DNA of 64,000 bases, taken from positions 558,001-622,000 of the forward strand of contig JAMXBD010000688.1 of assembly GCA_024138025.1 (NCBI GenBank), given 5' to 3'. Both the position numbers and the translations under genes were made by a program. This DNA is from Combretum micranthum (lineage: Eukaryota; Streptophyta; Magnoliopsida; Myrtales; Combretaceae). The notes beneath the pieces are model-generated. The model was not told the origin of the DNA, made no database searches, and was given only the letters and a program-made list of their open reading frames with translations. Positions within the stretch are counted from its first letter, which is position 1. Each line of letters begins with the position of its first letter. Positions 35,601-47,173 of the stretch are shown here, one piece after another.

Positions 35601-37356
35601 TGATCTGATGGAATGTGTATATATAATTTCAGATACTACCAGCAAGTGTACTGGGTCTTGATCAAGTAATATAGAATGAGTGAGTATCGTTCCCACAAGG
35701 ACTAAATTAACTACTAGATTGTATTAGCTTATACTAATATTTAGGCAATCAAATTATCAATTAACTAACTAATTTATCTATATGAATGCAATGAGATGTG
35801 AGAAGTTATAAGATGAATGTGGGAAGGAACAGAATCCATCCTAATCTTTACTAATCATGCTGAATTTATATTATATGAACAATTAGGATTATGGATATTT
35901 GTAAGAAATTGTAAAGACCAAAAATCAAGTTTTAGTGAACCATAAAATAATCTATTAGCTTCCGCTATACAAATTATCAATGGAATCTAATTTATAATCA
36001 TAAATCTTCCAATTCTATGATTATCTAATATCCTAAATTAACTTCTCCTAATTCCTTAGTGAGAAATTAAAATAAAATATTGCATGAAGTACATGGAACA
36101 ATTTCTAAATTAATATTAAACTTAATTGTTTCCACAATTGTTTAATTTCAATTCATGAATTCCTATGAATCCTAATTCTTTTTCCAAATCATCAGAATTC
36201 TTATCAATTCAATTTCAATCAGAAATAAAATAGATAATTAGGATTCAATACAAATATTCCATAATTCTAACAATCCTATAATATAAATTCAATAATCATT
36301 TTAGCAAAATTAGGATTTCATCACTTCCCACAAAGAAAGTTTAGCTACTCATGGATGTTGATTCAAAATCAAATAAGAATATGTAATTGATAACATTATG
36401 AACAATAATTCAGATAAATGAATTGCATAAGAAAGAGAATAGATATCACCAATTCAAGTATCACAATCTTCATTACAATTCTTGAAAGCTCAAATTCTCT
36501 CACAAATCTCTATGATATGTTAAGACTATTTGTATACTGAAGTATTCCACTTTGCTTCTGCTTGTTGATTATTGTTGGAGGGGGGAGAACCCCTATTTAT
36601 AGGAAAAATTTCGTGCAAAGCATTAAATGAAAATTGCAGTTTCACAACGTACGCCGACAGTTATAAATCCTACGCCGGCGGCTTACAAACGGCGTAAATC
36701 CATTTTCTTCTTTGCGCAAGCAGTGCACTGGCAGCTTTCAACTTCGATTACAAGGGTAGGCTGCTTCTACGCCGGTAGCTTAGACATAGATCTAGCCGGT
36801 GTATATGATAAGAAATGAAAGGTTGGGCCAATTTATAACGAAAGCTGTCCCAAAGCTGGCGGCTTTGGTGTTGGCCTAGATACTCGAACATATTTGATCT
36901 CTTCAATTTCCTTCAAGTATGTGTTGTCTTCATGTCACTTCAGACCTTTGATCTACACTGCCTCAACGTCGGCGGATTAGAAGCTAGCGTAGGTTGTAAC
37001 TCCTTTTGCGCTGGTGACTTTTGAACTCTGAGCTACCGGCCTTCAGTGTATGTTGGCCTCTTCATCTTCTAAGCCGGCAGCTTTGAGGCGGTGTATAATT
37101 GGTTGAGTCAATATCTTACAAAGCTGGCAGTATAGACAACGGCCTTTAGTGAGTGCATCATGTAAGCCGTCTGAACGCCAGCGGCTTTGAAGTCTGAAAT
37201 GCCGGCGTATCTTTTAATTTTTCCATTTTTCTCTCCAAAGTTTCTTGTTTTGATTTCTTTGTCCAAATTAGACCTGAAACATGAATTTTAATCAAAATAA
37301 GTATCCATTCTAGCTCTTTTGAACATCAACTAGTTGTATAAAATATGATCTTATCA
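35601..37356 (-). repeat. 5' LTR of the Athila-like element
   Basis: 1756 bp with the same termini as its partner. Minus-strand TATAAATAGGGG is at 36601-36594. The stretch upstream of that TATA (36630-37210) holds about a dozen scattered GC-rich motifs related to GCCGGCGGCTT or its complement, within an otherwise AT-rich LTR. The 36627-36818 open frame is a by-product of that array. Confidence 0.9.
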
Positions 37357-37906
37357 ATTGTTTGATTATATGGTTGTTGCATTTCATATTCTTGCTTAAT
37401 GGACTTATTTGATTGCTTTGTTATGAGTACTTTTACGTAAGGATTATCTCACTAAGCTACTTATCTTACTCCTTAATAGCTTTCTGATGTTGCAGGATCA
37501 TTGTTTTTGCAACCAAGACCACCCTGACCTTTCGAGTAGAACCTATGCTTTTGGGAAGCTTTTAGAGGAATTTTATTTGAAGACTTTAGATTAGATTTCC
37601 TTTGAAATCTTCCAGCTTTAGTTATTTGTCTTAGTAAGAATATGTTATTTTGGAGATTTATCACGGGGATTCCCTATGGAAGTTGTAAGACCTTTTATCT
37701 TTATGAATCGTAATAGTATTACCTTGCATGTTCCGCTGTCACTATCTTAAAATGCATAACTCCATTCGTTTCCCTGTGTTGTGATCATATACCTTGTATT
37801 AATATAAAAGCTTTCGAGCGACTAAGGTAGTCATTCTCAAGTTTTAATATTGTGTACATATGGGCTGTCACGTTTACGGTAACCGTTGTGGTGTGATAGT
37901 TTAAGT

Positions 37907-37918
37907 TGGTATCAGGGC
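37907..37918 (+). other. Primer binding site of G1
   Basis: TGGTATCAGGGC follows the 5' LTR end by nine bases and matches the methionine-tRNA-complementary TGGTATCAGAGC except for one base. The equivalent site beside copy T (11060-11049) has the same TTTAAG spacer. Confidence 0.8.
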
Positions 37919-39069
37919 ATCAAGATTAGGAAAGAAGAACAATAAGTTTAGAAGTAGAAGTCTTAGAGGCAAGATGAGTTTAGGAATAAATCATAAGAAT
38001 GTAAAAAAGATTCTTGTAGATTTATGAATAGCTAGATAGTGTTAGTCGAAGAAAAGATGAGTAGTTTTCGCCCTAAGATAAAGGAGAATAGAGAAAGCCT
38101 AAGCGTCTTAGCCCTAGACATCACCTTGTCTAACAGACCAAACTCAATTCTGGAAAAATCCTAGAATCTTAGAAAGTGAGGATAATGGGGAGACCACATG
38201 TTTTACAACCTCACCAAAAACATATGGATGGATGTAGAACTAGTTTATGTCCTTAAAAGAATAGGTAGACTTTCAAAACCATTTTAAGTCTCAAGAAAAC
38301 ATTACCTTCGTAAGTTGTAAATAATTAAGAAACAGAAGTTACTCGGCTTTTTGATAAAGAAACTAATAAAGGAAAAAAATGCCAACATAAAAGATTATGC
38401 GACCAACCTTATATAACGAGTATTTCCATCAAAGTACCAAAGAATGAGGATTCACTCTTCTATCGCTAAGTCAAGAAGTCAGGAACAAGTCACGTAGGCA
38501 CCATTAAAGGATCGGAAGTAAGGATGTTCTTCTAAGAAATCAGAAATGAAAGTAATAAAACCAACATCGAATTCCCTCTAAGCTCAAGAAAAGGACAGAG
38601 AAAAGAAGTAGAGAAGCTACAAGGAGAAGAAGCCATAACCAAGTGCAAGTCCGCGAATGCAATAGCAAGAGGCAATTGTCCAATTAAGAAGAAAGCATCG
38701 CGTTTACCCAAATCATAGCACCTTAGTCGTTAAGTCACAAATAATTAAGAAAAGTGGTTAAGTATCTAAATAATAAGTGATCTAATGATTTCCTTATAAT
38801 ATGATTTTCTTGTTTTGATTTTATGACATTTATGTTATGGCTTTTCATGGAATGCGATTTCTTAATTTTTATACAGATTTCTTACCTTGTGGTTCTTTGC
38901 AAAATATATTTGAAATTCTTGAATTCTTATTAAGCTTTTGTTAAATTCTTTTTTAGGACTTTATTTCCAAGAATTTTGTATTTTGATCTTGATTGCTGAT
39001 ATTTTATATTTGCATGATTTTCGAGAACGTTAGCATAAAGCGTACAAAAGAACTAAAACTTATGTAATC

Positions 39070-40330
39070 TAAATAGCATCCAAGAAGGCATAGGAATCGA
39101 GAGCAATGAGATTCCAGTGATGTACCAGCTGAACAAGGAGTACCTCCACAAAACCAACCAGGCAATAACCTTGCACTTGCTTCGAACCAGCAAAGTGACC
39201 TTGCTAACACCCTCAGATAATTAACTCAGTTATTGAATATTTTGGTTCAGCTACAAAACCAAAATATTCCAGCTCTTATTCTGCCTCAAAACGCCCATGA
39301 AGCCACTGTGGAATCACCCACTCCACCTGAAGTACAATCGCATATCGTGCCATTACCACTGCCGCCACCACCAAAGCCATACCGAAGCACACTCCTCGAC
39401 TTCATCAAAAGTAACCGCTACTTTGATGGAGCCTTTAGAAAGCCAGATGAGGTCGAGGACTGGTTGGCCTAAGTCGAGAGATCATTTGATGCCGCTGAAG
39501 TGCCCCACCATTTGAGAGTCAATTTTGGGACATACTTGGGTATGGTGGGAATCGAAGAAGCGAGAATTGCTTGCTCTAGTTACTTAAGTATGTTTTGAGA
39601 AGAGTTATTAGAGAACTATTTTCTAGGAAGTCTCAGAGTTCAAAACAGCGCTGACTCCCTACATATCTCTTAGAATGGAAGAACCATTGAGCAGTATGAA
39701 ACTAAGTTCAGTTGCTTATTACAATATGCTCTTGAATCTTATAAGTGTAGCAAGGAGTTAAAGAGAAAAGTTTTCCTAAGTGGACTAGATGAGGAGCTAA
39801 GGATCCGTTTGGTAGAGTTTGACATCAAAAGCTTTAAGGAGCTTGTTGAAGGGGCTCGGATAATTTAAGGAGCCAAAAAGATGAAGACAAAAGCCCTAGA
39901 AAAGAAAGTGCTTATGTTTGGGAGAAAGTATCATAAAGGATCAAGTTATGGATTTAAGAATAAGAAGTTTAAGACCTTAAGAAGTTTCAAGGGAAGGGGA
40001 AGCAGTCGAAAGGAAGTAACTAAGGTAGAAATCACGTGCTGGAAATGTCGAGGCAAGCATTGTCAAAAATCTTGCCGTAGTTGCAAAACAAGTGCTATTT
40101 TTATGGAAGCCCAAGCCATAAAACCTGGAGTGCCTTGAGAAGAACACCAGTGTTTGCTACGTATGTAAGCAGCCATGACACTTTGCAAATGAGTGCTCAA
40201 AGAGGGAAAATGCTCCAGCGAAGCCGTCCAACAACCCTTCAAGAGGATCCACATTTGTCAAAACCAACAACACCAATGGCAACGAAAAACCGCTCTAGCA
40301 CATCAATACATAGGATGAGAATTTACAACC
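39070..40330 (+). pseudogene. G1 gag with two zinc-knuckle remnants
   Basis: The proline-rich segment LPLPPPPKPYRSTLLDFIKS is followed by FDGAFRKPDEVEDWLA and, in frame past a stop, FDAAEVPHHLRVNFGTYL. This is the capsid region of chromovirus Gag (39330-39540). Two knuckles follow: CWKCRGKHCQKSC near 40040-40078 and CYVCKQP-stop-HFANEC near 40156-40197, the CX2CX4HX4C pattern of nucleocapsid. A stop replaces one residue in the second. Several frame changes and stops make it a dead copy of the nucleic-acid-packaging protein. Confidence 0.8.
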
Positions 40331-40599
40331 TAGAAGGTCAATGGATGTGTGAGGAAGCTGACGATGAGGAGGAAGGATATGAAGTTGCTACCATGGAAGA
40401 AGATGGAAGCTATGATCATGGACTAGTTGCAGTTAGCCTTAACCTTAGGCTATCATTTTATTTGTTTATAGTATCTTTATATATGATCGAATCAATAGCA
40501 ATAGAATCCTAATATCCTATAGCCTAAAACAGTATAGTGTGCCTTATCTAACCTAGTTAGTAACTAGTGCGTGTTGAATACGAGTAGCTAGTAGGATCA

Positions 40600-41900
40600 C
40601 TTATGCCCTATTTGATACTGGAGTCACCCATTAATTTGTCACCCCCAACCTTGCTAAGAAGACCGGTTTACCTATAGTCAACACCGCTATCAGTAAGGGT
40701 AGGTAAAAAAACCAACCGAACCAAACCAATCTATAACCGAACCAATCCAAATCAAAATTATGGTTTTTTTAATGGTTTGGTTTAAAATTTTTCCAATCCG
40801 AACCAATCTGTAAATTTATGGTTTGGTTTGGAAGATAAACCAAACCATTTTAGAAAAATATAATAATATTTTACTATATAGTTCATATAATTTCATTTGA
40901 TATTTATTATTTGGTGAATATTGATTAAAATCAACTTGTTCATTTTTATTTATTTTTTTTAGGCTCATGATATGTATTTTTTTATTGATAATGAACTATT
41001 GTTTTTTTAATATCTTTCAACTTTATAAGGTATGAAATTTATTTATTCAGTTATAAACTCTTATTATGTATTAATTATTTAATATATTTTGTCAATGGAT
41101 CATATTATTCGTTGATGAATTTTGTTGATAGATGATTTTTTGTTTTAGCTAAATTTATTGATAAATAATTGACTTAGTAGTTCTATTAAAAATTATAAAT
41201 TATGACTTATTATGTATTGATTGGTGAATGTATTTTATTTGTAGATAATTGATTTTATAGAGAACTATAGATTAAAACTATGACGAATTCATAAAGTATT
41301 TTGTCATGGTTTATAATATAAATTTTGTAAAATGATATAAATATTTAAGTATCTATACAAATGTAAAAAAAAACTAGAACAAATAAAACTTTTAGCTAGA
41401 ATTTTGATTTAATCCGTAATCCATACCGAACTAAACCGTTATTTAATAGTTTAAAAAATTTCTAATCTAAACCAAACCGTTACTTAACGGTTTGTTTTGG
41501 AATAGAAAAAAAAAAAAAACAAACTAATCCGTGCCCACCCCTAGCTACTAGCTTCAGGATAAAGACACCCACAGGTAACATCATAACTAAATAAGAGGTG
41601 TTAAAGGAATGTCCCTTAGAGATCGAAAGACATCATACGACAAGTGATCTGATTGTGTTGGAAATGAGTAAGCATGAAGTGATTCTCGGCATGAGTTAGT
41701 TGACCCATGTTAAAGCCATAGTGTATTGTCGAGAGAAGAAGGTGAACTTTAAGGATATGGATGGGAAGGATATAAAGTTTAAGGGAGAATCCGCTATCAT
41801 GAGGAAACAAGGGTTAAGTTCGCTTGAGTTAGTAATAGATGAGGGAACCATGGAAGAAATCAACCAATCCACGCCATAGAAGAAGAAAGTGAAGGATTAT
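40600..41900 (+). pseudogene. G1 protease region, split by a hAT element
   Basis: TYALFDTGVTH, then FVTPNLAKKTGLPIVNTAIS, ends at 40693. It carries the D-T-G active-site triad of a retroviral-type protease. After the 850-bp insert, the protein resumes with KTPTGNIITK, KECPLEIERHHTTSDLIVLE and HEVILGMS (41552-41700), where I-L-G-M is the second protease strand. The chain continues toward RT with YCREKKVNFKDMDGKDIKFK. A stop follows VTH and another follows NIITK, so the copy is inactive even without the insert. Confidence 0.8.
40694..41543. mobile_element. 850-bp non-autonomous hAT-type element
   Basis: The ends are TAAGGGTAGG on the left and, inverted, TAGGGGTGGG on the right. Flanking octamers GCTATCAG (40686-40693) and GCTACTAG (41544-41551) match at 6 of 8, consistent with an older hAT TSD. 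Subterminal repeats of AACCAAACC/GGTTTGGTT occur on both sides of a very AT-rich core. No transposase is encoded. It interrupts the protease frame of G1, which reads through on either side, supporting the insertion. Confidence 0.8.
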
Positions 41901-44760
41901 AATTGGAGGATATACCTATAGTCAATGAGTTTCCTGATGTTTTTCTTAAAGAATTGCTTAGATTGCTGCCAAAGAGGGAGATTGACTTTGATATTAGCTT
42001 GATGCCAAATACCAAACCAACATCAAAAGCTCCATAGCGCATGGCATCGATAGAGTTGAAGGAGCTCAAGAAGCAGCTAGAATAGCTTCTGGACCATGGT
42101 TTATCCACCCAAATGTATCGCCATGGGGAGCACCAGTTTTGTTCGTTAAGAAAAAGGATAGGTCTATGAGGTTATGTATTGATTATTGGGAGTTGAATAA
42201 AGTTACAATCAAGAATAAGTACCCACTTCCTTGAATTGATGACCTCTTCAACCAATTGCAAGCAACAAGTGTGCCTTCCCGCATCGATTTGAGGTCCGAA
42301 TACCATCAGTTAAGAGTAAAGCCAAGGACATACCAAAGACTGCTTTTCAGACTGGTTATGGACATTACGAGTTCTTAGTGATGTCTTTTGGTTTAACAAA
42401 TGCACCTGCCACTTTCATGGACCTAATGAATTGAATTTATAAGCCTTTGTTGGATAAGTGCATTATATTTTTCATCGACGACATTTTGGTCTACTCGACT
42501 ACACGGGAGCAACATGAGGAACACCTCCATATGGCACTTTAAACGTTAAGGGAACATAAGTTGTATATTAAGCTATCAAAGTGCGACTTTTGGTTGGATA
42601 AGATATCCTTTTTGGGACACATTGTTTCAGGAGAAGGCATATCGGTTGACCCTGAAAAGATTAAAGCAGTTACGGAGTGGAAGCAACCAAAGACGATAAA
42701 TGAAGTAAGAAGCTTCTTTAATCCAGCGAGCTATTACCAGAAGTTCATAAATAATTTCTTGACCATAGCCAAGCCGTTAACACAACTTACTCAAAAGAAC
42801 GAGAAGTTTAGCTGGACCAATAAAAGCAAAAAAAGTTTCCAAGAGCTTAAGCAAAGCTCGTATGTGCACTAATTCTTGTTTTGACAAACCCCAAGAAGCC
42901 TTATATGGTGCATAACAACACATCGAGAAATGGTTTTGGATGTATGCTAATGCAAGAAGGAAAAGTGATCGCTTATGCTTCATGATAGCTAAGACCGCAC
43001 GAGCAAAACTATCCAATGCATGATTTGGAACTAGCTACGGTTGTTTTCGCACTCAAGTTATGGAGACATCACTTGTATGGACAGAGATGCACAATATACC
43101 AATCACAAGAGCCTTAAGTACCTATTTACCTAGAAGGAGTTGAATATGCGACAACGAAGATGGTTGGAGCTCATAAAAGACTATGGCCTTGGAATCAATT
43201 ATTGTCCAGGTAAAGTCAATGTTGTCACCAATGCCTTAAGCCAAAAGCATCATGAGGAAGTTGCCAGTCTGTTGATCGACCAAAAAGAGTTGATACGAGA
43301 ATTTGAAAAGATAAGTATCGAGTTCATCGAACAAGACGTGGAGATAGAAATATCGAACTTGGTGATGGAACCAACTCTTGTGGAGCGAATTAAGGAAGCT
43401 CAATGTTATGATGAACTGATACAAAAGATCAAATGGGAAGTGCAAGAAGAGAAGTATACTGACTTCACCATAGATGAAGACAATGTAGTAAGGATGAAAG
43501 GGAGGTTATGTGTGTTAGATGATGAAGAAATGAGAAGAGAAATTATGAGTGAAGCCCATAACTCGGAATACACATTTCATCCAGGAGAGACTAAGATGTA
43601 TTAGGATCTTAAAAGCCACTTTAGGTAGAATGGGATGAAACGAGAGGTAGCTGATTGTGTAATGAAATGCCCAACATATCAACAGGTGAAGGTGAAACAT
43701 CAAAAACCGGGAAGATTGTTAAAGCCTCTACTGATACTCGAATGGAAGTGGGACCAAATCTTGACGGATTTCATGTGTGGACTACCAACAAAATCGATAG
43801 GATATGATGCTATATGGGTTGTGGTAGATCGTTTAACTAAATCAACTCACTTCGTACCGATCAACATGACATTTTCAATGGACAGACTATCCAAGCTTTA
43901 CATAAAGGAGATAATGCATTTGCATAGAGTACCTGTTGGGATTATATCAGATCAAAACCTTAGATTTGTATCTAAGTTTGGACAAGTTTAAAAAAGTATA
44001 TGGGGGAATGTTGCGTGCTTATGTTATGGAATTCAAAAGAAGATAGGATGCTCATTTTCCACTCATAGAGTTCGCCTACAACAACAGCTATCACACTACC
44101 ACACAAATATTACCATATGAAGCCTTATATGGACAGTGTTGTAGGTCACCTTTGTTTTGAGACAATGTGGAAAAGCTTGCTATTGGACCAGATTTAGTAT
44201 AAGATGTTGCAGACAAAGTAAGAATAATCCGACAACGAATGAAAGATGCCCAAGATAGACAAAAAAGCTGGGTAGATCAGAAAAGGCAAGTTCTTGAATT
44301 TCAAGTAAGAGACCATGTGTATTTAAAGGTAAATCCAATCAAGAGTATATACTAGATACGCTCACAAGGAAAGCTGAGTCTACGATACATCAGACCTTTC
44401 GAAGTGCTTGAACAAATTGGAGATTTAGCTTATCACCTAGCTTTGCCACTAAACTGTTAGGAGTACACAACGTATTTCATGTATTATTCCTGCATAAACA
44501 TGTAGTAGATCCAAATCGAGTAGTAGAGTTGAAGCCAGTGTTGGTAAAGGAAAACCTCACTTATGAGGAACACCCAATGAAAATTTTGGATCAAAAATTT
44601 CAGAAGCAATGGAATAAGGAAATCAAATACGTCAAATTCTTTTGGAGAAATCACACACATGAGGAGGCAACTGGGAGGCCGAGGATGAAATAGGACTCAA
44701 ATACTCGAATTTGTTTGAGGAATCAGGTACGATAGTCAAGTTTAAAGGACAAAAATTTCT
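41900..44760 (+). pseudogene. G1 reverse transcriptase, RNase H, integrase and chromodomain
   Basis: RT shows [20 protein letters not shown] near 42125, [20 protein letters not shown] near 42375 and the polymerase motif FIDDILVYS near 42470-42497. The thumb begins FLGHIVSGEGISVDPEKIKA. RNase H remnants span about 42880-43130. Integrase has HNSEYTFHPG and CVMKCPTYQQVK (43557-43700; the second zinc-binding Cys is Tyr), the first Asp in LTDFMCGLP and the second in IISDQNLRF. The block with the third catalytic residue is deleted near 43990. VHNVFHVLFLHKHVVDP and FWRNHTHEEATGR (44460-44675) are the GPF/Y-to-chromodomain tail. Many stops and frameshifts confirm decay. Confidence 0.88.
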
Positions 44761-44775
44761 TTAAGGGAGGTAGGT
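44761..44775 (+). other. Polypurine tract of G1
   Basis: TTAAGGGAGGTAGGT immediately precedes the 3' LTR start TGTACGCTTTAGG at 44776. In an active element it would prime plus-strand DNA. Confidence 0.75.
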
Positions 44776-46233
44776 TGTACGCTTTAGGTTTTTTTGATAT
44801 ATATAAGTAAATCCTAAGAATTGGAAGTCAAATTGGAACCCTAAGTTCAATATAGTTCTATGTTAATTCTAATGAATCTAGATCCGACAATCCCACCCGT
44901 GAAACCTAAAAACAACAAAATTGAGATATTTTCGAATTATAGTTTGTTTATATAAGAAAGTTTAAAAAGATCAGATTCAGCAAAATTTAATTTGTTCCGT
45001 ACCCAAACAGGATCAGTTAGGGTCCCAATAAGTAAAATAATGAAAATAATCTGATAACACCATTAGACTCATAATAATATAAGGATTTCAAAAATAGCAG
45101 TTTAAAATTTTTTGGTAACTAAAAATATCAGATAAAGCTCATTTACGCATATTTTCTTTACTGTCGGTATTTTAATTGTCTAGTTTACTACTAATTTACT
45201 ATTCACTACTATCCATTACTATTTTACTATCTCTACTTTTTTTTTACTACCTACTTTTACACACCTATTTCTTATATTTACTTTTCCCATAAAACCTTAC
45301 ACATATCATATCTTACTTTTTAATTACTTTTTATTACAAAACAACAAAATAAATCAATTTTTTTCCCTCTTTCACCCATGGTCGACGCCCCCTTTGTCTC
45401 TCTCCATCCATTTTTATTATTTTTGTTTAATATTAATCACACTAATTTCTACTCAAAATCTCTAAATACTCATTTCCTCATACTTTACACATACTTCTCA
45501 AACCATAATAAAACTCTTCAAAATTTTCCTCTCAAATCCTCTATTCTCCTTTTATAAACTGTGAGCCTCCCCCTTCCATTTCCAAATAATTTTCCACAAA
45601 TTTTTCTTTCATTCATCTATCACAAACCACCTTGCATCACCATAAATCTTAGGTAAAAGTTCTAAACAATCTTCATGTCATGTAGCTTAATATGACCATG
45701 GTGTATGTTTCCTAAACCTATGGTGTTATGGAAGCACCACTATGTTCATGTTTAGTTCTTGTTCATGCACAAAATCTCATTTTGTTATTATATTATTTTA
45801 TTGTTTTTATATTGTTATATTGTTATTGCTCTAATCTATATATTATTAAATATATATTCATGTATATATATTTCTCAGAGCATATAAGTTCACTAACACA
45901 ATTTTTGTTTATTTATTCCATGCAATTTTATTAAGACTAGTCTTTCTAGTCCTAGACTTGTCCTTATCAAGTCAAAAAAATTTTCTTTTCCTTTTCTTTT
46001 CTCTTCTTTTATGGAACCTATCTATAATCTAAGTCTGGGGAGCCTTGATACCAATCTAAGACTCGCATAATTTTCTTGCTTTTCTTTTCGGGACTAGTCT
46101 ATCTCTAGTCTAGAAGACTTGAAGAAAGCTAAGACTTTCAATACTTGAATTTATTTACATGTTCTTTTGCTTATATAATTTTCTATATCTCTTATTTTCC
46201 ATATAAGTTATTATTCTTTTGTTATGTCATAGG
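44776..46233 (+). repeat. Truncated 3' LTR of G1
   Basis: It parallels the 5' LTR from TGTAC through the leader and beyond to GTTATGTCATA at 46233, then homology stops. It keeps an intact donor AATCTTAG|GTAAAA (GT 45653-45654) where the 5' LTR has AT, and a single promoter block without the 129-bp duplication. The remaining two thirds of the LTR, with both acceptors, are not found to the right. The open frame 45728-45934 is incidental. Confidence 0.8.
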
Positions 46234-46509
46234 GTTAATTACAAAAAAGTGACATGTGTTTTTACACTTTTATAAAGACATGACCTTGTTATTATTTATG
46301 ATAATTAACTGACCTGAAATAAATTCCTTCATGTTCCATTCAATGTAGGCATTAAGTCATCCACGTGTTGAGTTGAGCACTGAAGTAAAAAAAAAAAAAA
46401 AAAAAAACACATACCTACTCCACACACACAGGTCAGGTCAATCCCCAAAACTCAATCGTCATTGTCGTTGTCGTCATAATTTAGACAAAACAAAGATAAC
46501 TCCTTTATG
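46234..46509. other. Junction segment with GGGTTAATTAC start and poly-A run
   Basis: It starts GGGTTAATTACAAAAAAGTG right at the truncation point of the G1 3' LTR. Such a GGGTTAATTAC-type end is seen on some plant DNA transposons. A 22-base A run lies near 46386-46407. I found no matching inverted end or TSD, so its identity is open. Confidence 0.35.
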
Positions 46510-46933
46510 TTACCTTTCACTCTTCCTAATCAGGCTAAAATCATCATGATGTGATATCTCAAGCCTTCTACCATATAGATAATAATACAACATAGGTCGC
46601 ACAAAACTTAAGCTATTGAAACTAGACTCCATTCTAATACCCATACTACCATCATATCCTAGATAATTAGTCAATTTACTAAAATAACTTAACAGCTTCC
46701 TCATTTACTCCAGCAGGAAACAACATTGTATCCATAATATTATTTATAACTGCTCTAGTCATGTCAAGAATTCTAAAGAACTGTAAGACATTTGCATTGT
46801 AAGTTCTACCCACACTAAGAGGAAGATCTTTGAACAAGGCATATCTATCTGAATGCTTCAAAGATGGAAATAGAAACTAATCAAAAGCTGGTAGAGCTAG
46901 TGGTGCACGGTTTCTAGCTGTTATTAGAGGCAT
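46510..46933 (-). pseudogene. Unrecognised single-exon gene fragment, one stop and one frameshift
   Basis: From an ATG at 46933-46931 the frame reads MPLITARNRAPLALPAFD, then a TAG, then FLFPSLKHSDRYALFKDLPL and on to FPAGVNEEAVKLF. A one-base insertion shifts it, after which KLTNYLGYDGSMGIRMESSF and RPMLYYYLYGRRLEI continue to a TAA at 46512-46510. The whole is about 138 codons. I do not recognise the protein. It lacks gag, pol or transposase motifs and its composition is that of an ordinary globular protein. Upstream is a 230-nt CT-rich leader and a TATA box, so it looks like a host gene copy rather than retroelement coding. It lies between the truncated G1 LTR and an inverted copia element, so it may be a captured fragment. 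Confidence 0.5.
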
Positions 46934-47173
46934 GACTTGAGATCTAGAGGAGAGAGAAAGAGAGAGAGAAGATGAATGGGAAGAGAGATGGTGGGTTGGT
47001 GGAGGGGAGAGAGGTAAAGATGGTAGAGGAGATATTTAGAAGAGGAAAGAGAGGTGGAGAGAAGTGTTTAGTGTTTTTTAGATGGAGAGAGAAGAAGATA
47101 GAGAGAAAGAAAGAAAGCAAGAAAGAGAGAGAGAAAGAAGGGCAGAAATGAGAGAGGAGAAAGAGAAGAACAT

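Larger units (their letters stand above)
29936..37356 (-). mobile_element. Athila-like Ty3/gypsy element, nested, lacking integrase
   Basis: The 7421-bp element is bounded by LTRs at 29936-31709 and 35601-37356. ATTGT is duplicated exactly at 29931-29935 and 37357-37361. The coding strand is minus: gag, protease, reverse transcriptase and the start of RNase H run from about 35500 down to 31773. The tRNA-Asp-type primer site and the gag/RT motifs place it with plant Athila elements. The frame then passes straight into the 3' polypurine region. Integrase and any env-like region are absent, so it is an internally deleted copy. It sits in the 5' LTR of G1 and is younger than it. Confidence 0.92.
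26170..37898 (+). repeat. 5' LTR of G1, interrupted by a MITE and an Athila-like element
   Basis: Begins TGTAAGTATAAACCCC and ends in a decayed GTGTGATA (the family end is GGCATGACA) nine bases before the primer site. It contains the hAT MITE at 26721-27159, a 129-bp tandem duplication carrying TATAAATA (27315 and 27444), a donor position mutated from GT to AT (27639-27640), acceptor TTTTTGTTTAG ending at 29287, a micro-exon, and a second donor CGA|GTGGGT at 29354. The Athila insertion follows at 29936. The LTR resumes at 37362 with the second acceptor CTGATGTTGCAG ending at 37495. The open frame 27114-27575 spans MITE and duplication and is not a gene. Confidence 0.85.
26170..46233 (+). mobile_element. 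Tekay-like Ty3/gypsy chromovirus G1 with nested insertions
   Basis: The order is 5' LTR (26170-37898, containing nested insertions), methionine primer site (37907-37918), gag with two zinc knuckles, protease, reverse transcriptase, RNase H, integrase, chromodomain, polypurine tract (44761-44775) and a truncated 3' LTR (44776-46233). The chromodomain after integrase and the RT/IN motifs place it in the Tekay/Del group of plant chromoviruses. Removing insertions leaves an LTR of about 3.7 kb and an internal region of about 6.0 kb. Stops, frameshifts and a deletion in integrase make it immobile. The other Tekay-like LTRs in the window are its relatives. Confidence 0.85.
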
